Shown piece by piece: positions 42,324-50,850 of a stretch of 64,000 bases of DNA; the first letter of the stretch is position 1; the number at the start of each line of letters is the position of its first letter. A model generated the notes under the pieces. The model made no database searches and was not told the origin of the DNA. It saw only the letters and a program-made list of their open reading frames with translations. Source of the DNA: a bacterium (GTDB lineage Bacteria > AUK180); assembly GCA_023144005.1 (NCBI GenBank), contig JAGLGN010000020.1, positions 74,941 to 138,940 of the forward strand. Direction: 5' to 3'. The position numbers and the translations under genes are program-made.

Positions 42324-45071
42324 ATGGACATACACTGGAGCGAATACTCATTCCTTCAAGGCTTCTCAACGACAAAGGATATATGCAGGTATGAAGGGGA
42401 TAATGTCTTTGTCTTAGCGGATATCGAGGCCTTCTGGGGGTTGAGCGAACTCTACACTCACAGCAAGAGCGGCATATGGGGAAATACCATAATGACAGAA
42501 GCGAAAGAGCCGCTCATCTTCATCCCCACCAACAAAAAAGAAATGATGGTACTGTCGGAAATAGTGTCGATATTAAGGAGCGGAGAAGACATAGAAAGAG
42601 ACCGTGTCTTTTCACATTTTGAAAAACTGCCGCCGGTCCTCTACTCTCCCCTTATCCCCAAAGAGGTGTATGATCTTCTCAAGGAAAGGGCGGCAGAAAT
42701 CTTTCCCCTTGAAAAATGCGGGGCAAAGATCATCAATGCGGTGACAAAAAGAGACATCATGGCCGCGTCACTACTTAAAAAGATCCCCCCGAAATACAAG
42801 GACATGGATGATACGAAGATAAAGGAATTTCTCTCTTGCGTAAAAAGAAGCATAGACCTGAACGAAAGAAGGATACCTGCTTTCTGCGGTGATGACAATG
42901 CCCTTTTGAGACAGAAGTGCCTGAAAAGCCTTCACAATATCTCAAGAGCGGGCAAGGGCCATAAATATATGGAGCGTTTCAAATATGAGTATTCCGTCAT
43001 CACCGACAAACAGCTGGCGGGATATTTTCTGATAGTATCGGATATGGTCAATTGGGCCAGATCCCGGGGCATATATGTCGGCCCCGCGCGCGGCTCCGCC
43101 GCCGGGGCATTGGTATCCTTTCTTTTAGGGATCACGGATATCGACCCTATCCGTTTCAGCTTGACCTTTGAACGCTTTCTTAACCCCTCAAGGGAAGAAC
43201 TGCCGGATATCGATCTTGATTTCTCACATACCAGGCGAAAGGAGGTCTTTCGGTATATGGAGGAACGCTATGGGAAGGAAAAGACCGGACATCTTTCCAC
43301 CATAGTGAGATTCGGCTGGCGCGGGGCTCTCAGACATCTTCAAAGAGAGATGAACTGGGAGATGAAGAGAGTAAAGATGCTGACGGCGCATATGCCCACA
43401 TACTTCAAAGGGAACATGGCGGGCCTGTGCAGCACACATCCGCTTGTTGCTGATATGATATCTCGTGACAGCGTGGCAAAAAAGTATGTGCAGACGGCCG
43501 AACTGCTGGTAGGCAGACCCCATACCTTTTCGGTGCACCCTTCCGGCTATTTCGTCCTCAATTCACCTGTTTCCGAGTTATCGCCGCTGCACCCGGGAGA
43601 TAACGGAGAGAAGATATCGCATATTACAAAAGATACAGAGCTGAAGATACTGAAAATAGACTGCCTCGGCCTGAGATATCTCAATGTCGTGTGTGAGACC
43701 GCGGCGGATGCGGGGCATGACCCCATGAATTTCATAAATACGGTTAACAGATCGAATAAACACGCCTATGCCCTCTTGAAAGAAGCGAATACACAAGGTA
43801 TCTTTCAATTGGAAAGCGCCGGGGTACGAAGTTATCTCAAAAAACTTGCTCCGGTAAATATAGAGGATATGATAGCCATCGTATCCCTGTACCGCCCGGG
43901 CCCGCTTTCCGCGGGGGTCATAGGGCATTATATCAAACGCCGAAAGGGTGAGGAGGCCGCAGACCCGGTTCATCCCGCGCTCACTGATATTCTCGCTATA
44001 ACATACGGCATCATCGTATTTCAGGAACAGGTAATGAAGATAGGTGTCAAACTTGCCGGCTTCAACTGGTCGGAGGCCAATGTGCTCCGCCGCGCCATGG
44101 CGGCCAGAGACCGTAAGAAGATGGCGAGGATGAAAGAAAGATTTATAAAAGGGATGGCCGAAAACAATACCGGCAATAGCCGGGAAGCAGCAGAGATCTG
44201 GACTTTTCTGGAAAAATTCGCCTCCTACGGATTCAATAGGTCACATGCCGCAGGGTACGGCCTTCTAGCATACTGCTGCGCCTATCTCAAGGCCAATGAA
44301 CCGCTTTTTTACTTCAAGAACCTGCTGAATAATTTCATTGATATGCCGGGAGTGATCCAAAATTATATATTCGATGCCGCAAGGAATAAGATAGAGGTTG
44401 TGCCCCCGGATATAAACAGGAGCCAAGCGTTCTTCTCGATCTCAGAGGGCCGTATAATATCCGGTTATCTCTCCATTAAAGGCATCAGCATCAAATGGGC
44501 GAAGCACCTGGAGGAGATCTCCTCATCCTCAGCCGCGGTATTTCCTTCCTTGGAAAGCTTTTACCGAAGAGCGGTCGAAACAGGCAATAAGCCGCCGGCG
44601 GACATTATGCTGGCATTGATACAGGCGGGGGCATTTTGCTTTTACGGGCCGATGGAGCAGCTCACACAGAGCTACTACAGGGCGGCAGCCGGAGAGAAGG
44701 CGGGAGAACTCTTCAGATACAGGGATAGGACGGTATTTACCGAAAAGTCAAGCGTATATTATAACGGTGATTTTCTCAATTATATCTTTCGTCTTCCGCT
44801 GATCTATAAGATCAACGGCAATATCGTGAGTATTAGGGGCTATGTAACCAAATACAGGAGGATACGGACAAAACAGGGTAAGTGGATGGTATTTATCACC
44901 ATGGCCAATCAATGCAGGGAATTTGAATGCACATTGATGCCGAAGATCGCGGAGAAATTTCTCAGAGAAAGGGATCCGTCAAAACCGCTATATATAAAAG
45001 GGGTATATGACAGCGACCGTGGCTGTATCAATGTAAACGATCTCAGGACCGCTTTGGTTTCCTTTGCTTGA
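42324..45071 (+). CDS. DnaE-family DNA polymerase III alpha-like protein with reduced PHP domain
   Basis: A 915-residue C-family polymerase. The N-terminus MDIHWSEYSFLQGFSTTKDI aligns with the PHP opening (HVHSEYSLLDG), but one metal histidine is tryptophan and the domain is roughly 100 residues short. The polymerase core is intact: GPARGSAAGALVSFLLG, the aspartates of PDIDLDF, KIDCLGLRYLN, FQEQVMKIGVKLAGF and FNRSHAAGYGLLAYCCAYLK. A C-terminal OB fold follows (VSIRGYVTKYRRIRT). Size and reduced PHP suggest an accessory or error-prone (DnaE2/ImuC-like) enzyme; no imuA or imuB is adjacent. The end overlaps the opposite dGTPase gene by 29 bases. Confidence 0.88.
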   Translation: MDIHWSEYSFLQGFSTTKDICRYEGDNVFVLADIEAFWGLSELYTHSKSGIWGNTIMTEAKEPLIFIPTNKKEMMVLSEIVSILRSGEDIERDRVFSHFEKLPPVLYSPLIPKEVYDLLKERAAEIFPLEKCGAKIINAVTKRDIMAASLLKKIPPKYKDMDDTKIKEFLSCVKRSIDLNERRIPAFCGDDNALLRQKCLKSLHNISRAGKGHKYMERFKYEYSVITDKQLAGYFLIVSDMVNWARSRGIYVGPARGSAAGALVSFLLGITDIDPIRFSLTFERFLNPSREELPDIDLDFSHTRRKEVFRYMEERYGKEKTGHLSTIVRFGWRGALRHLQREMNWEMKRVKMLTAHMPTYFKGNMAGLCSTHPLVADMISRDSVAKKYVQTAELLVGRPHTFSVHPSGYFVLNSPVSELSPLHPGDNGEKISHITKDTELKILKIDCLGLRYLNVVCETAADAGHDPMNFINTVNRSNKHAYALLKEANTQGIFQLESAGVRSYLKKLAPVNIEDMIAIVSLYRPGPLSAGVIGHYIKRRKGEEAADPVHPALTDILAITYGIIVFQEQVMKIGVKLAGFNWSEANVLRRAMAARDRKKMARMKERFIKGMAENNTGNSREAAEIWTFLEKFASYGFNRSHAAGYGLLAYCCAYLKANEPLFYFKNLLNNFIDMPGVIQNYIFDAARNKIEVVPPDINRSQAFFSISEGRIISGYLSIKGISIKWAKHLEEISSSSAAVFPSLESFYRRAVETGNKPPADIMLALIQAGAFCFYGPMEQLTQSYYRAAAGEKAGELFRYRDRTVFTEKSSVYYNGDFLNYIFRLPLIYKINGNIVSIRGYVTKYRRIRTKQGKWMVFITMANQCREFECTLMPKIAEKFLRERDPSKPLYIKGVYDSDRGCINVNDLRTALVSFA

Positions 45072-46083
45072 GCTTTTTATAGAGCTTTTCCGCTTCAATA
45101 TCGGAAAGAGAAGCGATATGATCCACAACATTCTGCGAAAAACCGTCCTTCTCAAAGAACTGCTTGCAGATCTTTAAAAAGTGATCTGGCTCCTTATGAA
45201 AATATTTGTAGATAAACATGGTCATTTGCGCGCCGCGATCCGTATATTTCGCTATCTTCGGGTGAGGATAAACGGTTTTGTAAAGAAAATCTTTGAGTAT
45301 ATTCATTCCCTTCAGTACATGATCGGGGATAAGGATCTGACCCTTATCGTAACTCTCCTGAACAATGCCTTCGACCATTGAATCGATACGGAGAGAATAA
45401 CGGCTTCCCAGCAGTTTCGAGGCCTTTCTGGGAATATCTCCCGGTTTTATGATGCCCGCAATGATCGCATCATCGATATCATGATTGATATACGCGATCG
45501 AATCGGAGATCCTGACAATGACCCCTTCAAGTGTGATGGGCGTATTGAAGGTACTCATATCACGCTGAAGATCACTGGGACCCTTTGAATGTTTCACAAT
45601 ACCGTCCAGCACTTCCGCAGTGAGATTAAGTCCCTTTCCCCTCTTTTCCAGCTTCTCAACTACTCTCAGAGAATGAAGAGAATGCTTGAATCCCTTTGAA
45701 AATAGCTCCGCAAGAGCTTTCTCGCCCGCATGGCCGAATGGGGTATGTCCGAGATCATGACCCAACGCTGACGCCTCTGCCAGATCTTCATTGAGCCGCA
45801 AAGCGCGGGCAATTGTCCGGGCGATCTGCGATACGGTGATCGTATGTGTCAGCCGGGTCCTGTAGAAGTCCTTCTCCGGGGAGATAAAGACCTGTGTTTT
45901 GTGTTTTAATTTCCGAAAGGCCTCTGAATGTACGATCCTGTCACGGTCACGCTGAAACGCCGTTCTCACTGCGGAGGGTTTTTCTTTTCTCCTGCGGCCC
46001 AGTGTTTTACTGCTCTTTGCAGCGAATTTACTTAAATTCTTTTCTTCTATGATCTCAAGCTGCTTTTTAATATCTATATTCAT
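45043..46083 (-). CDS. deoxyguanosinetriphosphate triphosphohydrolase-like protein
   Basis: A 346-residue HD-domain enzyme. Family signature HSEAFRKLKHKTQVF is followed by the metal ligands: H in RLTHTITVSQIA, HD in ALGHDLGHTPFGH and D in RISDSIAYINHDIDD. It removes triphosphate from dGTP or other dNTPs, tuning pools for replication. The start overlaps the DUF167 stop (ATGA), and its 3' end overlaps the DnaE-like gene by 29 bases tail to tail. Confidence 0.93.
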   Translation of the reverse strand: MNIDIKKQLEIIEEKNLSKFAAKSSKTLGRRRKEKPSAVRTAFQRDRDRIVHSEAFRKLKHKTQVFISPEKDFYRTRLTHTITVSQIARTIARALRLNEDLAEASALGHDLGHTPFGHAGEKALAELFSKGFKHSLHSLRVVEKLEKRGKGLNLTAEVLDGIVKHSKGPSDLQRDMSTFNTPITLEGVIVRISDSIAYINHDIDDAIIAGIIKPGDIPRKASKLLGSRYSLRIDSMVEGIVQESYDKGQILIPDHVLKGMNILKDFLYKTVYPHPKIAKYTDRGAQMTMFIYKYFHKEPDHFLKICKQFFEKDGFSQNVVDHIASLSDIEAEKLYKKLKQRKPKRS

Positions 46084-46328
46084 TTGTACAAAGCCCCGAT
46101 ATCCGTTCCATCCGGAATCTCCAAAACCTTATCTCTGGTGGAAGCACCCTTAATAATGGTTATAGAGGTCTTTTGGATGGACAATTCTCCGGACAGATAT
46201 TGTATGAGCTCTTTATTTGCTTTGCCGTCGGCGGGCGGTGAGTTCAGATATACCCTGATCACGCCGTCATTGCCTGTTTTGATCATCTTTTTGCGGGCTT
46301 TCGGTATGACTTTTATCTTTAATTTCAC
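46080..46328 (-). CDS. DUF167 (YggU) family protein
   Basis: An 82-residue protein with the DUF167 signature NSPPADGKANKELIQYLS and SITIIKGASTRDKVLEI. Biochemical function is unknown in the family. It starts with GTG inside the divIVA gene, overlapping it by 62 bases in another frame; the N-terminal MKLKIKVIPKARK is part of the family core, so the long overlap appears real rather than a wrong start. Confidence 0.88.
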   Translation of the reverse strand: MKLKIKVIPKARKKMIKTGNDGVIRVYLNSPPADGKANKELIQYLSGELSIQKTSITIIKGASTRDKVLEIPDGTDIGALYK

Positions 46329-46932
46329 TTTTTATCTCATTTACTATTTTCTGAAGTTCCCCTGCCTTTTTTTGAAAGAAGTGCTTCAATTCCTTGAGAA
46401 GTTCGTCCCTGTAAGTTTTCAACCGGTTCACTTCACTGAGATATGTGGATTTCATTTCTTCCATTTCGGAAAGCAGCTTCGCTTTCATCGCGGCCGCTTC
46501 TTCCGTGGTCTGCTTTGAACCTTCGGTCGCCTTATCAAGGATCTCCTTGGCATTCTTCTCCGCCGCTGCGATCTTATCTTCCGCTTCCTTTTGCGCTCTT
46601 AATCTTAAGTCTTCTCCCATGGTCTGGGCATTCATTATGGCGGAATTCATCTTCTCTTCCATCTCTTTGTAGCGGGTCAACTCCTCCACAAGACGAGATA
46701 CCTTTTCATTAAGCAGGGCATTTTCACGGAAAAGATCTTTATAATTCTCGTATACTTCGGTAATGAATTCATTTACCTCATTAACATCGTATCCCTTCAG
46801 TTTTTTAGAAAACTCTTTGTTCTTTAATTCGATCGGGGTTAATTTCCCTACAATATCCTGTTTCTTTTTTGCCCAATCAAGCAAATTATCATTGTTCTTC
46901 TGCGGCATGCCTTTATCCAATTCTCTACTCAC
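46267..46932 (-). CDS. DivIVA-domain protein
   Basis: A 221-residue coiled-coil protein. The DivIVA domain lies at residues about 32-95: LTPIELKNKEFSKKLKGYD, VNEVNEFITEVYENYKDL, then long heptad helices. DivIVA proteins mark curved membranes and recruit division or growth factors. It starts with GTG (GAGG 7 bases upstream) and overlaps the thrS stop by 8 bases. The C-terminal 20 codons also encode the start of the DUF167 gene in another frame. Confidence 0.9.
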   Translation of the reverse strand: MSRELDKGMPQKNNDNLLDWAKKKQDIVGKLTPIELKNKEFSKKLKGYDVNEVNEFITEVYENYKDLFRENALLNEKVSRLVEELTRYKEMEEKMNSAIMNAQTMGEDLRLRAQKEAEDKIAAAEKNAKEILDKATEGSKQTTEEAAAMKAKLLSEMEEMKSTYLSEVNRLKTYRDELLKELKHFFQKKAGELQKIVNEIKSEIKDKSHTESPQKDDQNRQ

Positions 46933-48814
46933 TGTTCAACCTCTTTTTGACGATCTCTACGAAATTGTCAATAGTCATCGCTTCCATCTGGCCTTCCCGT
47001 CTTCCGGTCGGCTTTATCAATGAACCGCTCTTTTCACTTTCGCCAACAACAATAAAATAGGGTGTCTTGTTCAATCTGGCCATGCGCACCTTATATCCAA
47101 GCCTCTCGTTCCTAAGATCTACCTCTACCCTCAATCCTGCCGCTTCGAGTTTCTCCCGAACCTCCTGCGCATATGGCTGCAGATCATCGTTTACTGGTAA
47201 AATGACGCATTGGACTTGAGAAAGCCAAAGCGGGAAATCACCCTTATAATGTTCGATCAAAACGCCGAAGAAACGCTCAAGAGAACCCAAGAGGGCTCTG
47301 TGGATCAGTATCGGGCGTTCCTTTTCACCTTTGTCATTTACGAAGTCAATATTAAAACGCTCGGAAAGATTGAAGTCAAATTGTATGGTAGTGGTCTGCC
47401 ACTCTCTGCCGATGGCATCCTTGATCTTGATATCGATCTTCGGGCCATAGAACGCGCCGCCGCCCTCATCAACCTCATATGGGATGTCGTACTTCTTAAC
47501 GGCGTTTTCCAATGCCTCTTCCGCCTTCTCCCAATCCTTAGGATCACCGACCGCCTTCTCGGGCATCGTGGAAAGGTACACCTTGAAATCCTTGAAACCG
47601 AATTTCTTTATGAAGAAAACGGAGAAATCAAGTAATTTGTATACTTCCTCGGCAAGATGCTTCCTCTCACAGAAGATGTGAGCGTCATCCTGTGTGAACC
47701 CTCTGACACGCATAAGGCCGTGCAGAACTCCGGATTTTTCGTATCTATATACTGTTCCCAGCTCCGCATACCTTATGGGCAGTTCTTTATAACTTCTCAG
47801 TTTTTCTTTAAATATGAGGATATGGAACGGACAATTCATCGGCCGTATCAGGTATTCATCCCCTTCGGGAAATTCCATATCGGGAAAGAGATTTTCACGG
47901 TAGAACTCATAATGTCCGGAGGTCTCCCATAAATGACGCTTGGCGACATGCGGAGTGTAGAGGAGGTCATAGCCCTCTTTAATATGCTCTCTTTTCCAGA
48001 GGTCCTCTATCTGCATTCTCATATAAGCGCCACGGGGCTTCCAGAACACCAGACCGGGGCCGGCTTCGGGAAAGATCGAAAAGAGGTCAAGGTCTTTTCC
48101 AAGCTTCCTATGATCCCTTTCCGCGGCTTCTTTGATGAAATCCATGTACCCGTTCATCTCATCTTTACTGCGAAAGGATATTCCGTAAAGGCGCTGAAGC
48201 ATCTTATTCTTTTCATCTCCGCGCCAATAGGCACCGGCAACTGATAATACCTTGAAACTCTTTATCAGTCCGGTATGAGCCAAATGCGGGCCGCGGCAAA
48301 GATCAAAGAAATCATCCTGTTTGTAGATGGTTACATTGGGATCCTCTATCTCGGAAATGATCTCCACCTTGTAGGGATTGCCTGCATCGGAATAGATCTT
48401 CTTCAATGCTTCGGTGGATATCTCTTCTTTGTATAATTTTATCTTTTCCTTAACTATCTTTTTGAATTCCGCTTCTATCTTGGGAAAATCCTCTTCGGTG
48501 ATCTTAGCCTCTGTATCAATGTCATAATAGAAGCCATGTTCGATCGCGGGACCGATGGCGAGCTTAACATCCTTGTAGATCCTTTTGATGGACTGCGCCA
48601 TAATATGCGCGGATGTGTGCCAGAAAATATGCTTCCCCTGATCACTCTCATAATATATGGGTGCGAGTTTATCGCCGTCCTTTATTTCAGTGGACAGATC
48701 AACACTCTCTCCGTTAATTTCAAATGCGATAACCAAACCGCCTTTATTAAGCTCATTGAACAATTCCGCCTTATCGGCGAAATCAACTGGCTTTCCATCC
48801 AGGGTAACCTTCAT
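46925..48814 (-). CDS. thrS: threonyl-tRNA synthetase
   Basis: A 629-residue full-length class II synthetase. N-terminal TGS domain (residues 1-60); editing domain with HTSAHIMAQ (HxxxH) and DLCRGPHLAHTG (CxxxH); catalytic core with RPMNCPFHILIFKEKLRS (zinc cysteine), YEKSGVLHGLMRVRGFTQDD and HRALLGSLERFFG; C-terminal anticodon-binding domain. GGAG lies 6 bases before ATG. There is no T-box leader: the gap to cvpA is only 9 bases. Confidence 0.98.
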   Translation of the reverse strand: MKVTLDGKPVDFADKAELFNELNKGGLVIAFEINGESVDLSTEIKDGDKLAPIYYESDQGKHIFWHTSAHIMAQSIKRIYKDVKLAIGPAIEHGFYYDIDTEAKITEEDFPKIEAEFKKIVKEKIKLYKEEISTEALKKIYSDAGNPYKVEIISEIEDPNVTIYKQDDFFDLCRGPHLAHTGLIKSFKVLSVAGAYWRGDEKNKMLQRLYGISFRSKDEMNGYMDFIKEAAERDHRKLGKDLDLFSIFPEAGPGLVFWKPRGAYMRMQIEDLWKREHIKEGYDLLYTPHVAKRHLWETSGHYEFYRENLFPDMEFPEGDEYLIRPMNCPFHILIFKEKLRSYKELPIRYAELGTVYRYEKSGVLHGLMRVRGFTQDDAHIFCERKHLAEEVYKLLDFSVFFIKKFGFKDFKVYLSTMPEKAVGDPKDWEKAEEALENAVKKYDIPYEVDEGGGAFYGPKIDIKIKDAIGREWQTTTIQFDFNLSERFNIDFVNDKGEKERPILIHRALLGSLERFFGVLIEHYKGDFPLWLSQVQCVILPVNDDLQPYAQEVREKLEAAGLRVEVDLRNERLGYKVRMARLNKTPYFIVVGESEKSGSLIKPTGRREGQMEAMTIDNFVEIVKKRLNSE

Positions 48815-48823
48815 CTTAAACTC

Positions 48824-49270
48824 CTATTGGAGAAATCCTCTGAAAACAGGGAAATACAACACTGATCCCTTAACATATTCCCCAATGCCACCGCCGATCT
48901 GCAGCATAATATACATCACGACCATTATTAAAAGAGAGGACAGGATAATGCCGAAACCGCCTCCCAGAATAGAATCAATTATCTTCAATGGTGTGACATT
49001 AATAAAATTCTTTATGATGAACGCTATGAGTCCTATCACAAGAAGATACAATAAAAACGCGATTATATAACCCACCCAGGGTTTTTCGCCAACGATCCTG
49101 ACCATTCCCGAGCCGAAGATCTTAATGATGGGTAAACTGAAATTGAATGACATCCACATGGATGTAACGATTGCAAATACGGGAAGCAGAACCCCGAGAA
49201 TGCCCTTTTTCCAAAAGACCACTGCACCGGAAATGATGAGGATGGAGCCGATCAGATCAAATAGATTCAT
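48824..49270 (-). CDS. CvpA-family membrane protein
   Basis: A 148-residue protein with four predicted membrane helices, beginning MNLFDLIGSILIISGAVVFW, the typical CvpA opening, with a conserved glycine segment LKIIDSILGGGFGIILS. CvpA proteins are linked to colicin V export and envelope integrity. It overlaps the DHH gene by 14 bases and precedes thrS by 9. Confidence 0.82.
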   Translation of the reverse strand: MNLFDLIGSILIISGAVVFWKKGILGVLLPVFAIVTSMWMSFNFSLPIIKIFGSGMVRIVGEKPWVGYIIAFLLYLLVIGLIAFIIKNFINVTPLKIIDSILGGGFGIILSSLLIMVVMYIMLQIGGGIGEYVKGSVLYFPVFRGFLQ

Positions 49271-50423
49271 CGAACGCCTCTAAAAAGATTCTCCTGAAGT
49301 CCTTTTCATGTTCGGCATCAAATAGACAGCCGGCTGCGCGCGGATGGCCGCCCACAGAGCCGTAAGGGAAATCTTTATCCTTTACTTTCAGCATCATCTG
49401 CACCAGATTCTTATCGGCGTTCTCACCTTCTCTTATCTCACCGGAAATTTCTGTTCCGAATTGATTGAGAATGAGAACCACCTTATTGGGATGATCCTTG
49501 ACAAGATTAGAAGCGATCACTCCCAGAATATAATGCGATGTATCGATCTTATAGATTATCAACTCGCGGTCGGGACAAAACTCCGCCAGTTCACTTGAGG
49601 CGGCATAAATTCTCTGTATTTCTTCTCTCAATTCCCGCCTCTTTCTTGTCAGGTCGGCGGAAACATCATCGCCTGAATAAATAAAAGAGGGGTCATTCAG
49701 CTCCAGGGCTTTTGCCAGGACACGGAAAGCGGTTGCTTCATGCATGTCGGGATGATGGAAGAATCCGGCATTGACATAATACACGCATTTTTCCAGAAGA
49801 TTCTTGTAGTCATGGCCTTCCAATGGCTCCAATAACTCAGGATTCTCTTTCTGAATAATCTCTTGAAGCTCGGTATATTCATCAGAAAAGAATGCGTGGT
49901 CACCGCGAAGCCCGATCGCCGCCAGCCATGCGTATTCCTCCTTGAAGAATCGGCGGTTAAGCTCATATCCGAAGAATGACGCAGGATGCCATATATTTTC
50001 ATACCCCAGCATTCTCGCATTTATATACTCGATAGAATGAGGGATCGTATCCCTGTAATCCTCACCGATATTATGATGGTCATACATGAAGATAGCGTCA
50101 ATGGTCGCTGACCAATGATGAAGCAGGTCACGCTCCTTACCCAGGTCAAGGTCGGTTACAATGAGAATGTCTGGAGAGATACTGTCTATTAAAGCCCTTT
50201 CCTGTTTCATTTTGTAGGATTTGGTTGAAACCCAGATAATATGCTCAAGGGGAGCTTGAGTGAGTTTTTCGACAATACGGGTAATATAGAGCCCGGATGT
50301 CACACCATCCGCGTCGCCGTGATGCACGAGGACAACCTTCTTTCCGGGAGATATCTTCTGCTTGAAGAACTTCTCCGCTGCATCTATCATTTCTTCCCAA
50401 TCGAGATAATTCCAATGTACCAT
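49257..50423 (-). CDS. DHH-family phosphoesterase (RecJ/NrnA-like)
   Basis: A 388-residue protein. DHH motifs are VLVHHGDADGVTSG, VTDLDLGKERDLLHHW and FMYDHHNIGEDYRD; the C-terminal DHHA1 motif is SVGGHPRAAGCLFD. Family members are manganese-dependent exonucleases, nanoRNases or cyclic dinucleotide phosphodiesterases; the exact substrate cannot be told. The ATG is preceded by AGGAAAG and by the promoter at 50450-50478, making it the first gene of the run down to the dGTPase. Confidence 0.9.
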   Translation of the reverse strand: MVHWNYLDWEEMIDAAEKFFKQKISPGKKVVLVHHGDADGVTSGLYITRIVEKLTQAPLEHIIWVSTKSYKMKQERALIDSISPDILIVTDLDLGKERDLLHHWSATIDAIFMYDHHNIGEDYRDTIPHSIEYINARMLGYENIWHPASFFGYELNRRFFKEEYAWLAAIGLRGDHAFFSDEYTELQEIIQKENPELLEPLEGHDYKNLLEKCVYYVNAGFFHHPDMHEATAFRVLAKALELNDPSFIYSGDDVSADLTRKRRELREEIQRIYAASSELAEFCPDRELIIYKIDTSHYILGVIASNLVKDHPNKVVLILNQFGTEISGEIREGENADKNLVQMMLKVKDKDFPYGSVGGHPRAAGCLFDAEHEKDFRRIFLEAFDESI

Positions 50424-50449
50424 TATTCTTTCCTAAATTTTTATGGGGT

Positions 50450-50478
50450 ATTATACGATAAACACGAAGTTATTTCAA
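50450..50478 (-). promoter_or_regulatory. promoter of the DHH-cvpA-thrS operon
   Basis: Minus strand: TTGAAA (50478-50473), a 17-base spacer and TATAAT (50455-50450), 26 bases before the ATG at 50423. This leaves room for a short leader holding AGGAAAG. Confidence 0.78.
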
Positions 50479-50600
50479 ATAATGATGCTGTATCAAGGAT
50501 AATTGGTGAAGGTAATTGCAAATAGGTAATTATTTGACCGGATCGGGGGCGATAGATCAACAGATTTTCGAGACAAACTGTTTTTCACTCCAATCTCACA

Positions 50601-50634
50601 GTTGCACGATTTCGTAATTACGAAATCGTGCAAC
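50601..50634. repeat. perfect 34-bp palindrome
   Basis: The left half GTTGCACGATTTCGTAA is followed directly by its exact reverse complement, with no loop. It lies in the 427-base gap 50424-50850 between divergent genes, 123 bases upstream of the DHH -35 box. It lacks a T-run and loop, so it is not a standard terminator. Confidence 0.9.
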
Positions 50635-50696
50635 CACCTTATAAATACGCGGGATTATCCTTACTTACATTACTTGCGGGCAATATGCATATCATT

Positions 50697-50728
50697 GTAC
50701 TTTCGTATTTAGCTAAATACGAAAGTAC
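50697..50728. repeat. perfect 32-bp palindrome inside a 142-bp inverted-repeat element
   Basis: The left half GTACTTTCGTATTTAG is followed directly by its exact reverse complement. Around it, TATCCTTACTTA (50656-50667) and TAAGTAAGGATA (50786-50797) are perfect 12-bp inverted arms, and a further ATTAC/GTAAT pair continues after a one-base offset. The arms plus centre resemble a miniature mobile element. Confidence 0.85.
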
Positions 50729-50806
50729 TATTTTCACCCTCGTCTCACATATAATAATTGAAACGTTATCTCTCGTTTTTGGTAATAAGTAAGGATACCC
50801 TCTGAT

Positions 50807-50835
50807 TTGACTTATTGGACTTTTCTCATTACAAT
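50807..50835 (+). promoter_or_regulatory. promoter of the GGDEF gene
   Basis: TTGACT (50807-50812), a 17-base spacer and TACAAT (50830-50835). The TTG start codon follows 15 bases later, so the leader is under 10 bases, with GGGGG at 50841-50845 as the only possible ribosome site. Confidence 0.75.
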
Positions 50836-50850
50836 ATATTGGGGGTATGA

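Noticed and set aside
50601-50728. Rho-independent terminators from the perfect palindromes
   Set aside because: They have no loop, low GC and no following T-run, and they lie between divergent promoters where no transcript should end.
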